In this document: piece after piece, positions 47,330 to 56,450 of the stretch
Layout: every line of letters starts with the position of its first letter
Numbering within the stretch: the stretch's first letter is position 1
Assembly (NCBI RefSeq): GCF_023736115.1
Contig: NZ_JAKQZC010000005.1
Coordinates: 372,001 to 436,000 of the forward strand
DNA: 64,000 nucleotides
From: Salinicola avicenniae
Lineage (GTDB): Bacteria > Pseudomonadota > Gammaproteobacteria > Pseudomonadales > Halomonadaceae
Reading direction: 5' to 3'
The notes under the pieces: model-generated
What the model was told of the DNA's origin: nothing
Databases searched by the model: none
What the model saw: the letters and a program-made list of their open reading frames with translations, nothing else
Program-made: the position numbers and the translations under genes

Positions 47330-47875
47330 TCAGGCAAAGGTGGGCGCCTGCGCCAGCGAGCTTCCCTGCTCGTCCTTGTCCGACGTGATCGGGCTACCGC
47401 CGACCAGCGGCCAGTCAATGCCCAGTTGCGGATCTTTCCAGTGAAGGCTGTATTCATCACCCGGCGCGTAGTAGTCGGTGCATTTGTACTGGAATTCCGC
47501 CTCGTCGCTGGTGACGTAGAAGCCGTGCGCGAAACCCGGCGGCACCCACAACATCTGGCGATTGTCTTCGTTGAGCAGCGCACCGACCCACTGCCCGAAG
47601 GTGGGCGAACTGCGGCGCAGATCGACGGCGACGTCATAGACCTCGCCCCGGGTCACGCGCACGAGCTTGCCTTGCGGCTGCCTCAACTGATAGTGGAGGC
47701 CCCGTAGAATGCCGCGACGCGACTTGCTGTGATTATCCTGCACGAAATCGTGGTCACCGCAGTGAGCGACAAATTCACTGCGGCGATAGGTCTCGAGAAA
47801 AAAGCCACGGTCGTCACCGAATACCTTGGGCGTCATCAGCACGACATCGGGAATGGCCAGCTTTTCGTAGTTCAT
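47330..47875 (-). CDS. rfbC: dTDP-4-dehydrorhamnose 3,5-epimerase
   Basis: The 181-residue RmlC cupin has FGDDRGFFLETYRRSEF near the start, the catalytic-histidine segment RGILRGLHYQ, VDLRRSSPTFGQWVG and VPPGFAHGFYV. It makes dTDP-4-keto-L-rhamnose from the 6-deoxy-4-keto-glucose intermediate. The start at 47875 has AGAGGAAAC before it; the frame is open 14 codons further without support. It follows rfbA by 64 bases and completes the set needed for dTDP-L-rhamnose. Confidence 0.95.
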   Translation of the reverse strand: MNYEKLAIPDVVLMTPKVFGDDRGFFLETYRRSEFVAHCGDHDFVQDNHSKSRRGILRGLHYQLRQPQGKLVRVTRGEVYDVAVDLRRSSPTFGQWVGALLNEDNRQMLWVPPGFAHGFYVTSDEAEFQYKCTDYYAPGDEYSLHWKDPQLGIDWPLVGGSPITSDKDEQGSSLAQAPTFA

Positions 47876-47939
47876 GTTTCCTCTCTCCGGCGGCGAACGG
47901 TCGGGTTTGGTCAGCATCGGTTATCAGCGCAACATGTCT

Positions 47940-48833
47940 TCAGGCAACCGAGCCACGCTGGGCATCTTCCAGCCGTTTCAGCAGATACTGGCCGTAGCCG
48001 GTCTTCTTCAGGGCATCGCCCCTCGCGGCCAGTTGCTGGGTGTCGATCCAGCCCTGGTTCCAAGCGATCTCCTCGAGACAGGCGACCTTCAATCCCTGGC
48101 GATGCTCGATCGTCTGCACGTACTGTCCCGCCTCCAGCAGGCTGTCGTGCGTGCCGGTATCGAGCCAGGCAAAGCCACGTCCCAGACGCTCCACTCGCAA
48201 GGCGCCCTGCTCGAGATAGGCGTTGTTGACGCTGGTGATCTCCAGTTCGCCTCGTTCGGACGGCTCGACACGCTTGGCGATGTCGACGACATCATTGTCA
48301 TAGAAATAGAGCCCGGTCACCGCGTAGGGAGACTTGGGCTTGATCGGCTTCTCCTCGATCGAGAGCGCGCGGCCGGTCTCGTCGAAATCCACGACGCCGA
48401 AGCGTTCCGGATCCTTGACCAGATAACCGAAGACCGTCGCCCCGGACTCCATGGCGGAGGCGCGCTTCAGCTGCTCTGAGAAATGCTGTCCGTGGAAGAC
48501 ATTGTCACCCAGCACCAGACAGACGGGATCCTCGCCGATGAAACGTTCTCCGATCAGGAAAGCCTGGGCGAGACCATCAGGCGAAGGCTGCTCGGCATAC
48601 TGGAAACGCACCCCGAACTGCTCGCCGCTGCCCAGCAGGTACTCGTACTGCGGTAGATCCGAGGGCGTGGAGATGATCAGGATTTCGCGAATGCCGGCCA
48701 GCATCAGGACCGAGATCGGATAGTAGATCATCGGTTTGTCGTAGACCGGCAACAGCTGCTTGGAGATGCCCTGCGTGATCGGGTGCAGGCGGGTGCCGGA
48801 ACCTCCGGCCAGAATGATGCCCTTACGTGCCAT
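47940..48833 (-). CDS. rfbA: Glucose-1-phosphate thymidylyltransferase
   Basis: The 297-residue RmlA has the nucleotidyltransferase signature [35 protein letters not shown] and [20 protein letters not shown]. It forms dTDP-glucose from dTTP and glucose-1-phosphate, the first step to dTDP-rhamnose. AGGAG precedes the ATG. Gene order here is rfbB-rfbD-rfbA-rfbC in the direction of transcription. Confidence 0.96.
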   Translation of the reverse strand: MARKGIILAGGSGTRLHPITQGISKQLLPVYDKPMIYYPISVLMLAGIREILIISTPSDLPQYEYLLGSGEQFGVRFQYAEQPSPDGLAQAFLIGERFIGEDPVCLVLGDNVFHGQHFSEQLKRASAMESGATVFGYLVKDPERFGVVDFDETGRALSIEEKPIKPKSPYAVTGLYFYDNDVVDIAKRVEPSERGELEITSVNNAYLEQGALRVERLGRGFAWLDTGTHDSLLEAGQYVQTIEHRQGLKVACLEEIAWNQGWIDTQQLAARGDALKKTGYGQYLLKRLEDAQRGSVA

Positions 48834-48922
48834 GATTCAGCTCCTTGTCGATAAAGAATCGAACGCGTGTCTTGTTGTTGAAGCCGTTGTGACGCCGGCG
48901 CTTCGTGTCCCGTTGTCGGTAC

Positions 48923-49807
48923 TCAACGGGAGCCGTTGATCTCACGCCATTCCGCCAGTGTCAGTGCCAGCTGGGATTCCCAGCCCGGCAGCGTGATGCC
49001 CAGCGCCTGCTCCAGCCGTGCCAGCGCCAGTCGGGAGTTGAGCGGCCGCGTCGCCGGCGTCGGGTAGTCGGACGTCGGGATCGCGGCAACCCGCTCGGGG
49101 TCGACCTTCAGGGGCTCGCCGGCCGCCCTCGCCTGACGGAAGATCGCCTGGGCGAACCCGTGCCAGCTCGTCTCGCCACGTGGCGCCAGATGATAGAGCC
49201 CCGAGGGCAGCGACTGCCTCAGCGCCAGCAGCGTCACCTCGGCGATCAGGCGCGCCGGCGTCGGCGCACCGATCTGGTCGCCGACGATATTCAGCGCCTC
49301 ACGCTCCCGGGCCAGTCGCAGCATGGTCTTCATGAAGTTGCCGCCGCGGGCGCTATAGACCCAACTGGTGCGGAACACCAGCGCCTCGGCACCACTCGCC
49401 ATGACCGCCTCGTCGCCCGCCAGCTTGCTTTCGCCATAAGCCGACAGGGGTCCCGTGGCGCTCGTTTCCTGCCACGCCTGTTTCCCGTCACCGGGATAGA
49501 CGTAGTCCGACGAATAATGGATGAGTTGCCCGCCATGAGAGGCGCAGTAATCGGCGAGCTGGGCAGGTAGCTCGGCGTTGAGGCGAAAAGCCGCCTCGCG
49601 CTCGTTCTCCGCCGCATCCACCGCGGTCCAGGCTGCCGCGTTGACAATTCGTGTCGGCTGCCAGCGATCGAGCGCCCGTACGACCGCGGCGGGATCGCCC
49701 AGATCGAGCGAGCGGCGGTCAGGCGCGATGACCTCGCCGAGGGGTGCCAACGAACGCTGCAGTTCAAAGCCGACCTGCCCGTTACCACCCAAAATCAGAA
49801 TGGTCAT
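48923..49807 (-). CDS. rfbD: dTDP-4-dehydrorhamnose reductase
   Basis: The 294-residue RmlD extended SDR has [10 protein letters not shown] at the N-terminus, [12 protein letters not shown] near residue 60, the YxxxK pair in [11 protein letters not shown] and [13 protein letters not shown]. It carries out the last step, reducing dTDP-4-keto-rhamnose to dTDP-L-rhamnose. Its ATG overlaps the rfbB stop by four bases, so the two are translationally coupled. Confidence 0.95.
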   Translation of the reverse strand: MTILILGGNGQVGFELQRSLAPLGEVIAPDRRSLDLGDPAAVVRALDRWQPTRIVNAAAWTAVDAAENEREAAFRLNAELPAQLADYCASHGGQLIHYSSDYVYPGDGKQAWQETSATGPLSAYGESKLAGDEAVMASGAEALVFRTSWVYSARGGNFMKTMLRLAREREALNIVGDQIGAPTPARLIAEVTLLALRQSLPSGLYHLAPRGETSWHGFAQAIFRQARAAGEPLKVDPERVAAIPTSDYPTPATRPLNSRLALARLEQALGITLPGWESQLALTLAEWREINGSR

Positions 49808-50883
49808 GCGATCGCTCCCAGTCGTTCTCCCTGGTAGCTACCGTTCTGGACACGACGCCACCACACTTCATTATCGAGGAACCAGCGAACCGTCTTGCGC
49901 ATCCCGCTCTCGAACGTTTCACGCGGCATCCAGCCCAGCTCACGCTGAATCTTGCCGGCATCGATGGCATAGCGCTGATCGTGGCCGGGACGGTCCGCCA
50001 CGAACGTGATCAGGTCGCGATAGTGCGCCAGGCCTTCGGGCTTCTGCGGCGCCAGCTCCTCGAGCAGATCGCAGATGGTCTCGACCACCTGAATGTTCTG
50101 CTTTTCGTTGTGGCCGCCGATGTTGTAGGTCTCGCCGACCTGCCCCTGGGTCGCGACCTGTACCAGCGCCCGGGCATGATCCTCGACGAACAGCCAGTCA
50201 CGAATCTGGCGACCGTCGCCGTAGACCGGCAGCGACTTGCCGGCCAAGGCACTGAGAACCATCAGCGGAATGAGCTTTTCGGGAAAATGGAACGGCCCAT
50301 AGTTGTTAGAGCAGTTGGTCACCAGCGTGGGCAGGCCGAAAGTGCGCTGCCAGGCGCGTACCAGGTGATCCGAACTGGCCTTGCTGGCCGAATAGGGGGA
50401 GCTCGGCGCGTAGGGTGTCGTCTCAGTGAACAGATCGTCCACGCCATGGAGATCGCCGTAGACTTCATCCGTCGAGATGTGGTGGAAGCGAAAGGCATCG
50501 GCTTTCTCCGGATTGCTATCCTTCAGGTCCCGCCAGTAGGCGCGAGCCGCCTCGAGCAGCGTGTAGGTCCCGACGATATTGGTCTCGATGAAGTCCGAAG
50601 GGCCGTCGATGGAGCGGTCGACATGGCTCTCCGCCGCCAGATGCATGACCACGTCGGGCTGGTACTCCCGGAACAGGCGTGCCATGGCGCCAGCGTCACA
50701 AATATCCGCAAGCCGGAACTCATAGCGCGGATCGCTATCCACCCGCGCCAGCGATTCGGGGTTGCCGGCGTAAGTCAGCTTGTCCACGTTGACGACCCGG
50801 TGCGGCGTATTCTCGATCAGCTCTCGCACGACCGCCGATCCGATGAAACCGGCACCGCCCGTTACTAGAAACGTCTTGCTCAT
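49804..50883 (-). CDS. rfbB: dTDP-glucose 4,6-dehydratase
   Basis: The 359-residue RmlB has [16 protein letters not shown] at the N-terminus, [12 protein letters not shown] near residue 82, the STDEVYGDL block and the YxxxK motif in [11 protein letters not shown]. It converts dTDP-glucose to dTDP-4-keto-6-deoxyglucose. The start at 50883 has AGGAG upstream; a 52-codon open extension further upstream lacks conservation and is rejected. A 177-base gap separates it from kpsE, with no gene in it. Confidence 0.96.
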   Translation of the reverse strand: MSKTFLVTGGAGFIGSAVVRELIENTPHRVVNVDKLTYAGNPESLARVDSDPRYEFRLADICDAGAMARLFREYQPDVVMHLAAESHVDRSIDGPSDFIETNIVGTYTLLEAARAYWRDLKDSNPEKADAFRFHHISTDEVYGDLHGVDDLFTETTPYAPSSPYSASKASSDHLVRAWQRTFGLPTLVTNCSNNYGPFHFPEKLIPLMVLSALAGKSLPVYGDGRQIRDWLFVEDHARALVQVATQGQVGETYNIGGHNEKQNIQVVETICDLLEELAPQKPEGLAHYRDLITFVADRPGHDQRYAIDAGKIQRELGWMPRETFESGMRKTVRWFLDNEVWWRRVQNGSYQGERLGAIA

Positions 50884-51060
50884 GATGCTTCTCCTGCCCG
50901 GGGGCTCTTGTTGGTGACGGGCGACGTGACGGCCCGCGCCGGCGTCGTTCCCGAGTGATGGCGAGCGGCCCGTTGGACTGTGCCGTCGCTTGCCAGGGCA
51001 ACCCTGGCCGGTCGTGTTGATCCGTCGTGACAATCGCACTGTTCAGGCGTCCTGCCCGGG

Positions 51061-52158
51061 TCAGTCGCGATGATCTTTCACGATCAGAATCAGCATGTTG
51101 AGAATGAGGGTGATAAACAGCGCGACGACCGCGAACACCACCGAGTTGTAGAGGCGTTCAGGCTGCTCGGGATATTCCGGCAGTGTCGGCGTCTGCAGGA
51201 CGGAAACTTGTTTCAGCTTGCGGGCGGCTTCGATGCGCGTGTTCTCGAGCGCGGCAAGTGCCCCCGAATAGCTGTCCTGGGCAAACTGCGCGCGCAGCAT
51301 CAGCGTCTGGTATTCCGAGGAGATGCTGTTGAGCGCGTTGCCAGACTGACGCGCGAGTCGCTCGCGCTCCTGGCTGATCTGATCATTGAGCGCGCGAATT
51401 TCGCTGTTGATCCGCACCATCTCCGGCGAGCGCGCACTCTGGTAACTGCCGAGCGCACTCTTGCGAGCCTTGGCAATGGCCAGCTGCCCTTCCAGGCTGG
51501 CCACCACGGAGTTGAGGCTCTCTACCGTGCCGGTAGGCGAGACAAGGCCATTGGCATTCTGATAATCGAGCAGGTCGTCACGCGTCTTCTGAAACTTGTC
51601 TTCCAGCAGAGACACTTGCTGCTCGAGGAATCGCACCTGCTCCTCCGCCAGCCGCTGCCCCATCTCGTTCATATGCCGCTCGCCCTCGTCGAGCAGCAGC
51701 CGAGCGATCTGGCGCGCCTTCTCCGGCGTGAAGGCTTCCACGTCGACACGCAGGACGCCCGCGTACTCATCCAGCTCTACCGATACGCGAGAGAGGTAGT
51801 ACTCATGCAGCTCTTCGAGCGGCGCCTCCTCGTCGTTCAAGGCGCTGAAAAAATCCGCACCGGAATTGGCGTAGTGATTGCGGAAATCTGCCTCGTCGAC
51901 CAACAGCTTGAGCATGTCGACGGAGCGCATGAAATCACGCAACAGCAGCATGTCCGCCGTGTTGCCACCGGCGCTGCCCGTCATCAGCGAACTGAAGCTC
52001 AACTCCGGCGCGGCCAGCTGGGGGCTTTCCAATACCACGTTGGCATGCGAGACATAGCGATCGCTGGCCCAGAGTGCCCAGTAGAAAGAGACCACGACGA
52101 TCGCGGCCAGGCAGACGACCCAGTGCAGGGACTTGCGTAGGGGGGATGACTTGTTCAT
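51061..52158 (-). CDS. kpsE: Capsule export inner-membrane protein KpsE (polysaccharide co-polymerase 3 type)
   Basis: The 365-residue protein has one membrane segment near each end (about residues 12-33 and 337-360). Between them is a periplasmic domain that is largely coiled coil, for example residues ~155-270 (LAEEQVRFLEQQVSLLEDKF). A proline-rich motif LPEYPEQPERL precedes the last helix. It links the KpsM/KpsT ABC transporter with the outer-membrane KpsD channel. The start at 52158 has AGAAGG at good spacing. It follows kpsT by 164 bases. Confidence 0.92.
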   Translation of the reverse strand: MNKSSPLRKSLHWVVCLAAIVVVSFYWALWASDRYVSHANVVLESPQLAAPELSFSSLMTGSAGGNTADMLLLRDFMRSVDMLKLLVDEADFRNHYANSGADFFSALNDEEAPLEELHEYYLSRVSVELDEYAGVLRVDVEAFTPEKARQIARLLLDEGERHMNEMGQRLAEEQVRFLEQQVSLLEDKFQKTRDDLLDYQNANGLVSPTGTVESLNSVVASLEGQLAIAKARKSALGSYQSARSPEMVRINSEIRALNDQISQERERLARQSGNALNSISSEYQTLMLRAQFAQDSYSGALAALENTRIEAARKLKQVSVLQTPTLPEYPEQPERLYNSVVFAVVALFITLILNMLILIVKDHRD

Positions 52159-52322
52159 GGCCAACCTTCTCTTGTTGTCTGGCGTCTCGACGACGTAGTA
52201 GATCTCGACGCGCGGTGGTGCGAAGCCCGACGATCCCCGATCCGGGAAATCCCGAATCCGGTTGCCTGGCCTGACGGCATGACGTGGTTACGTGGTCCGG
52301 AACCTCGGCGAGGTCACGCGAC

Positions 52323-53210
52323 TTAGGGGGCCGGGGACTGGAACTGCTGAACGTATCGGCGCGCTTCCAGCATTCGCTCGCGGGCGTCCTCCAGACGCCA
52401 GCGCAGAATGTCGTCCGGATCATTGCGAGCCGGATCGTCGCCGGCGATCTGGTAGTCGAGACGAATCTGCTCGAACTCCCGGTTGGCCTGCTTGAGTACC
52501 TGCTTGGCTTCCGTCAGCGAGGTCGGCACCACCAGTGGTGTGCTCTTGCGACCATCGATGGCCAGATGATAGGCATCGATCGCCGCGTTGATGTCGTCGA
52601 ACCAGCGCGCCTTGCCGCGCTCCAGTAGAATGCCGGCCTCGCAGAACTCCCGCAGCACGCCCTCCCCGTGGGAGACCATGATCAGGCTGGCCTTGCCGAT
52701 GCGCTCCTGGAACGCGGCCTGGGCCTTGGCCTTGAAGGCACGGTCACCGACCGCCGTGGCCTCGTCGGAGAGATAGACATCAAAGTCGAACGCCAGCGAC
52801 AGGCCGAATGCCAGACGGGAGCGCATCCCGGATGAATAGGTCTTGACCGGCTCATCGAACGCTTCGCCGATCTCCGCAAAGGCTTCGACCTGCGCGATGA
52901 TCTCGTCGATGCCGGCTCCTGCGCCGTGAATGCGCGCCACGAAGCGGACGTTCTGTCGCCCCGTCATTGATCCCTGAAAACCACCGGCCAGGCCGATCGG
53001 CCATGAGACCCGGCTGCTGCGCGTGATCACGCCCCGATCCGGCGTATCCATCCCGCCGATCAGTCGCAGCAGCGTGGATTTTCCCGCCCCGTTGCGGCCC
53101 AGTAGCCCCACGCTCACCCCGGTGGGAATAGTCAGGTTAATGTCCTGCAGCACCCAGTGGCTGCCGTGATGGTTGTGATAGCGCTTGTAAAGGTCACGGA
53201 TCTCGATCAT
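52323..53210 (-). CDS. kpsT: Capsule ABC transporter ATP-binding protein KpsT with C-terminal extension
   Basis: The 295-residue ABC ATPase has Walker A G38-S45 in GRNGAGKST, the signature TYSSGMRSRLAFG (125-136) and Walker B with D149-E150 (VYLSDEATAVGD). It powers export of the lipid-linked capsule chain through KpsM. It is about 75 residues longer than E. coli KpsT. The extra C-terminal part (~222-295) is helical and charged (EAKQVLKQANREFEQIRLDY, LEDARERMLEARRYVQQF) and may form a coiled coil. GGGAG precedes the ATG, 12 bases after kpsM. Confidence 0.94.
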   Translation of the reverse strand: MIEIRDLYKRYHNHHGSHWVLQDINLTIPTGVSVGLLGRNGAGKSTLLRLIGGMDTPDRGVITRSSRVSWPIGLAGGFQGSMTGRQNVRFVARIHGAGAGIDEIIAQVEAFAEIGEAFDEPVKTYSSGMRSRLAFGLSLAFDFDVYLSDEATAVGDRAFKAKAQAAFQERIGKASLIMVSHGEGVLREFCEAGILLERGKARWFDDINAAIDAYHLAIDGRKSTPLVVPTSLTEAKQVLKQANREFEQIRLDYQIAGDDPARNDPDDILRWRLEDARERMLEARRYVQQFQSPAP

Positions 53211-53222
53211 GGAACGGCTCCC

Positions 53223-54053
53223 TCAATGCGCCTTGAGCTTGTCGTGAAAACGCATGTGAAGCGCCAGCCCTAGCGTGATCGACCCCAGCGCCCAGAACCA
53301 CAGGTAGGTCATGTCGATGCCGTCGATGGTGTGATAGCCGCCGAAGAAGCTCAGGCGCATGCTTTCCAGACCATGCACGATGGGGTTCCACAGCAGGTAC
53401 TGCCGAAATTGGTGCGGCACGTACACGGCCGGAATGATGACGCCCGACAGCAGTAGCAGTGGCAGCCCCATGATGCGCGCGATCTTGCCGATCTCGGGGA
53501 CCAGGTCGGCGGCGACCGACAACGTCAGACCGACCCCGCAGCCAAGCGCCCACAGTGATAGCCAGTCGAGCAGCACCCCGAACGGATGGTCGGGGATCAG
53601 CTCGAACTTGAGCAGGCTGCCAATCACGATGAAAAGCAGGAAGATGAGGGACTTGAGCATACCTTCGAGAAAACAGCGCACCAGCACGGGATCGACCGGC
53701 TTGACCTGGCGATAGGCAAATAGGCCCCGGTTCGCCTCGATGGCACCGATGGAACGCATCATGTTCTCGCGGAACAAGGTGAATCCCATCATCCCGACCA
53801 CCATCCAGGCGACATAATCGGCGCCGGAGACGTGGCTACCGGACATGAACAGCCCGCGTACCGAGACCATGATGGCAATGATCGCCAGCGGCTCGAAGAT
53901 CATCCAGAACCAGCCCATGCGATCCGCCATGGTGCGCGAAATCGCCTCACGCATGAACGTCGCGAACCAGACGCTGCAGGCGACCCGCCAGGAAGAACGC
54001 GCCGCTTGTTGCCCTGGCGCCTGCGGCGCCGGCATCAGCGTATCGGTAGCCAT
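53223..54053 (-). CDS. kpsM: Capsule ABC transporter permease KpsM
   Basis: The 276-residue ABC-2-type permease has six predicted membrane segments and the family blocks FMREAISRTMADRMGWFW near the start and NPIVHGLESMRLSFFGGY near the end. Together with KpsT it moves the lipid-linked capsule polysaccharide across the inner membrane. GGGAGGTGAT sits just before the ATG. It follows kpsD by 46 bases. Confidence 0.94.
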   Translation of the reverse strand: MATDTLMPAPQAPGQQAARSSWRVACSVWFATFMREAISRTMADRMGWFWMIFEPLAIIAIMVSVRGLFMSGSHVSGADYVAWMVVGMMGFTLFRENMMRSIGAIEANRGLFAYRQVKPVDPVLVRCFLEGMLKSLIFLLFIVIGSLLKFELIPDHPFGVLLDWLSLWALGCGVGLTLSVAADLVPEIGKIARIMGLPLLLLSGVIIPAVYVPHQFRQYLLWNPIVHGLESMRLSFFGGYHTIDGIDMTYLWFWALGSITLGLALHMRFHDKLKAH

Positions 54054-54099
54054 GCGACATCACCTCCCTTCTCTGACCGCCCGAAGGCCGTGCGACGGC

Positions 54100-55836
54100 T
54101 CATAGATCCAGCGCCACGCGCGTGGCCACGGCGACCTGGAACAGAATCTGGGAGATGCTCGTCGCCAGCTGCAGGTTCTTGGTCGGTACCGCCGGTAGCA
54201 CAAGGATCTCGTCGCCTGAACGCAGTTGGGTATGACTCGCACGCTCGACCGCGCCGTTGCGGCGCACCACCAGAATCTCGTCGCGATTGGCACGCGTCGT
54301 GAAACCACCAGCCCGATAGATGTAGTCCTCGACGCTCATCCCCGCGGTAAAGACCATCGCCTGCGGCACCAGTACCTCGCCGCTGACCAGCAGAGAATCG
54401 TTGACTTCCGGAATCGTCACGATGTCGCCATCCTGCAATCGAATGTCGGCGATGCTGCCGTCACCCCGCGCCACGACCAGACGTCCAGTCGGCTTGACCC
54501 GCGATGCCTTCTCGACGAAGTTCTGGATCAATTGGGCTTCCTGCACGCGGATCTGGGCTTCCTCGTTGGTCTGCGAGGAGGCGCCGAGATAGGTGGTCTC
54601 CAGCCGTCGCAGACTCTCGTCGAGCGACTTCTGCTGCTGCTCCGCCACGCTGACCCGGCGAATCGATACGCTTTGCGTCTCGGTCATGCCGCGCGGCACG
54701 CTGATGGCATTGAGCAGCTCGCCCAGGCGGGCATCCCGCGGTAACGCATAACGTGAAGGGCCGTAGTAGCTACCCTCGACCTGCACCACGATGGTCTCGT
54801 CGCGCTGGTCGGCGCTGAACAGCACCTCGTCGCCCCGTCTCACCTCCGCATCGCTGAAGGCGACCAGTGGCAGATAGCGTGAAATCGGTCCGCTCGGTCG
54901 GCTGCCCCGCAGCAGCACATGCGACACACCGGCCTTGAGACGCGCCAGCGCGACGACGTCGCGCCCGGTCAAGGCATTGCCGACCAGCTCGTAGCGGTAG
55001 TCCTTCTGCACATCCCCCACCACGCTGATCGCCGGTCCGCGCTCCTCGACCACGATGGTGTCGCCTTCCCGGAACTGCGGTCTGGCGATATCGCCGTTGA
55101 GCAGGAAGTCGTAGAGATCCACGACCGTCACCACCTGACCGCCCCGCTTGACCAGAACACGACGATAACTCCCGAGCGCCTGGTCGATGCCGCCGGCCTG
55201 GTCGAGGAAATAGAGCAGCGAATCATTGGGCGTGCCGGCATACCGCCCGGGATTCAGCACATACCCCGTGACGAAAACGCCGACCGGCTGAACTCCCTGC
55301 AGATTGGTGTAGACACTGACATTGTCGGGATAGACCGCCTGTATCGCGCCGCGCACCCGGGCATTGAGCTGGGCATTGGAGATGCCCTGCACCTTCAACG
55401 GCCCGATGCCCGGCAGGAAGATGTTGCCTTGAGCATCCACTACCAGTACGCGATCCAGCTCTACCCCACCCCAGACGCGTAGGGTGATCTGATCACCGGG
55501 CTTGAGGGTATATTCCGGATTGAGGCCGTCGGCCATCATGCCGCGGAACCCACCGGTGAACAGGTTCTCGCCGAAGGGAGGCAGGCTCTCGGGGTCGACC
55601 ATGGTCTGCGCGCGTGGATCGACCGGCCCATAGGTGCCGCTGTTCCACGCAGCGCGGGGCGACGCTTCCACCTCACCCGAATCATCCTGCTGTGGGGGTA
55701 GCGTCTGCGCCTCCTGGCTCGACCCCAGAATCGTGCTGCTGTCCAGGCCGATAGCCTGACCGTGAGCGAAGCCGGCGTTCAGACACGCTACCGCCACCAG
55801 ACACAGGGCCCGGAAAATCGTTATTGCGCGTTTCAT
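54100..55836 (-). CDS. kpsD: Capsule export outer-membrane protein KpsD (Wza/OPX family)
   Basis: The 578-residue protein has a signal peptide (core ITIFRALCLVAVACL, cut near AHGQA) and a polysaccharide-export (Poly_export) domain at about 100-190 (YTLKPGDQITLRVWGG, GIGPLKVQGISNAQL). SLBB-type beta-grasp repeats follow (GVFVTGYVLNPGRY, VQVEGSYYGPSRY, VSGEVLVPQAM). It lacks a lipobox cysteine, as E. coli KpsD does. It forms the outer-membrane/periplasmic conduit with KpsE. The ATG at 55836 has GGGAAGG upstream. Confidence 0.93.
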   Translation of the reverse strand: MKRAITIFRALCLVAVACLNAGFAHGQAIGLDSSTILGSSQEAQTLPPQQDDSGEVEASPRAAWNSGTYGPVDPRAQTMVDPESLPPFGENLFTGGFRGMMADGLNPEYTLKPGDQITLRVWGGVELDRVLVVDAQGNIFLPGIGPLKVQGISNAQLNARVRGAIQAVYPDNVSVYTNLQGVQPVGVFVTGYVLNPGRYAGTPNDSLLYFLDQAGGIDQALGSYRRVLVKRGGQVVTVVDLYDFLLNGDIARPQFREGDTIVVEERGPAISVVGDVQKDYRYELVGNALTGRDVVALARLKAGVSHVLLRGSRPSGPISRYLPLVAFSDAEVRRGDEVLFSADQRDETIVVQVEGSYYGPSRYALPRDARLGELLNAISVPRGMTETQSVSIRRVSVAEQQQKSLDESLRRLETTYLGASSQTNEEAQIRVQEAQLIQNFVEKASRVKPTGRLVVARGDGSIADIRLQDGDIVTIPEVNDSLLVSGEVLVPQAMVFTAGMSVEDYIYRAGGFTTRANRDEILVVRRNGAVERASHTQLRSGDEILVLPAVPTKNLQLATSISQILFQVAVATRVALDL

Positions 55837-55980
55837 GGTCTTCACCTTCCCTAACGCTGTTCAGGCCACCGAATCCGGGACCTGATACGGATCCCGTGGG
55901 CACCTGCCTTCCGGCACGCCCCATCTCGCTGGCACAGGTGTCGCCCCGGCATCGGGAGCGACGGGTTTCGACGGCTTCGT

Positions 55981-56397
55981 TTATCGAATGATGTCCGTCA
56001 CCAGACGCTGCGAGTACCAACCCTGCCCCGGCACCAGGCACGCCACCTCACCGTTTCCCAGCGACGCCGGCGCGGTGTTTCTCGTCACATCCAGATGCAG
56101 GCACTGACGCCCGCTGGCGGAGAAGTAGCGCTCTCTCGCGTGCACCGAGACATTTGCCCCCCACGGGCTTTGCGGCAATGTCGCCACACTGCCGACCACC
56201 GCGTTGTCGAGAAACGCGTTCAGCGGTGCGCCGGCCGGCGTGGCGTTGTCCATGGGCACCATGCCGTTCGATGTCTGCGCCGGGTGATAACCCCCGGCAC
56301 AACCACTCATGGACGCCACGACCAGCGTGAGTGCGATCCATTGGCTCGAACCGCCTGCGCGACCGAGTCTCTGACTGGCGTTGTTCGACTTGCTCAT
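55981..56397 (-). CDS. Small lipoprotein of unknown function in the capsule export operon
   Basis: The 138-residue protein has a long N-region (about 18 residues), a hydrophobic stretch WIALTLVVASMSGC and a lipobox-like MSGC with the cysteine at residue 33, so it is probably an outer-membrane lipoprotein. The mature part has three further cysteines' worth of candidates: GRQCLHLDV and EVACLVPGQGWYSQRLV hold two that could form a disulfide. GGGAGGGG precedes the ATG. It lies between cysNC and kpsD on their strand, so a role in capsule export or surface attachment is plausible but unproven. The family was not recognised. Confidence 0.72.
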   Translation of the reverse strand: MSKSNNASQRLGRAGGSSQWIALTLVVASMSGCAGGYHPAQTSNGMVPMDNATPAGAPLNAFLDNAVVGSVATLPQSPWGANVSVHARERYFSASGRQCLHLDVTRNTAPASLGNGEVACLVPGQGWYSQRLVTDIIR

Positions 56398-56450
56398 AGT
56401 CCCCTCCCGCTCCCGTGCGTTATCGCCGGAAAGCCTGCGTTGCTGGCAGG

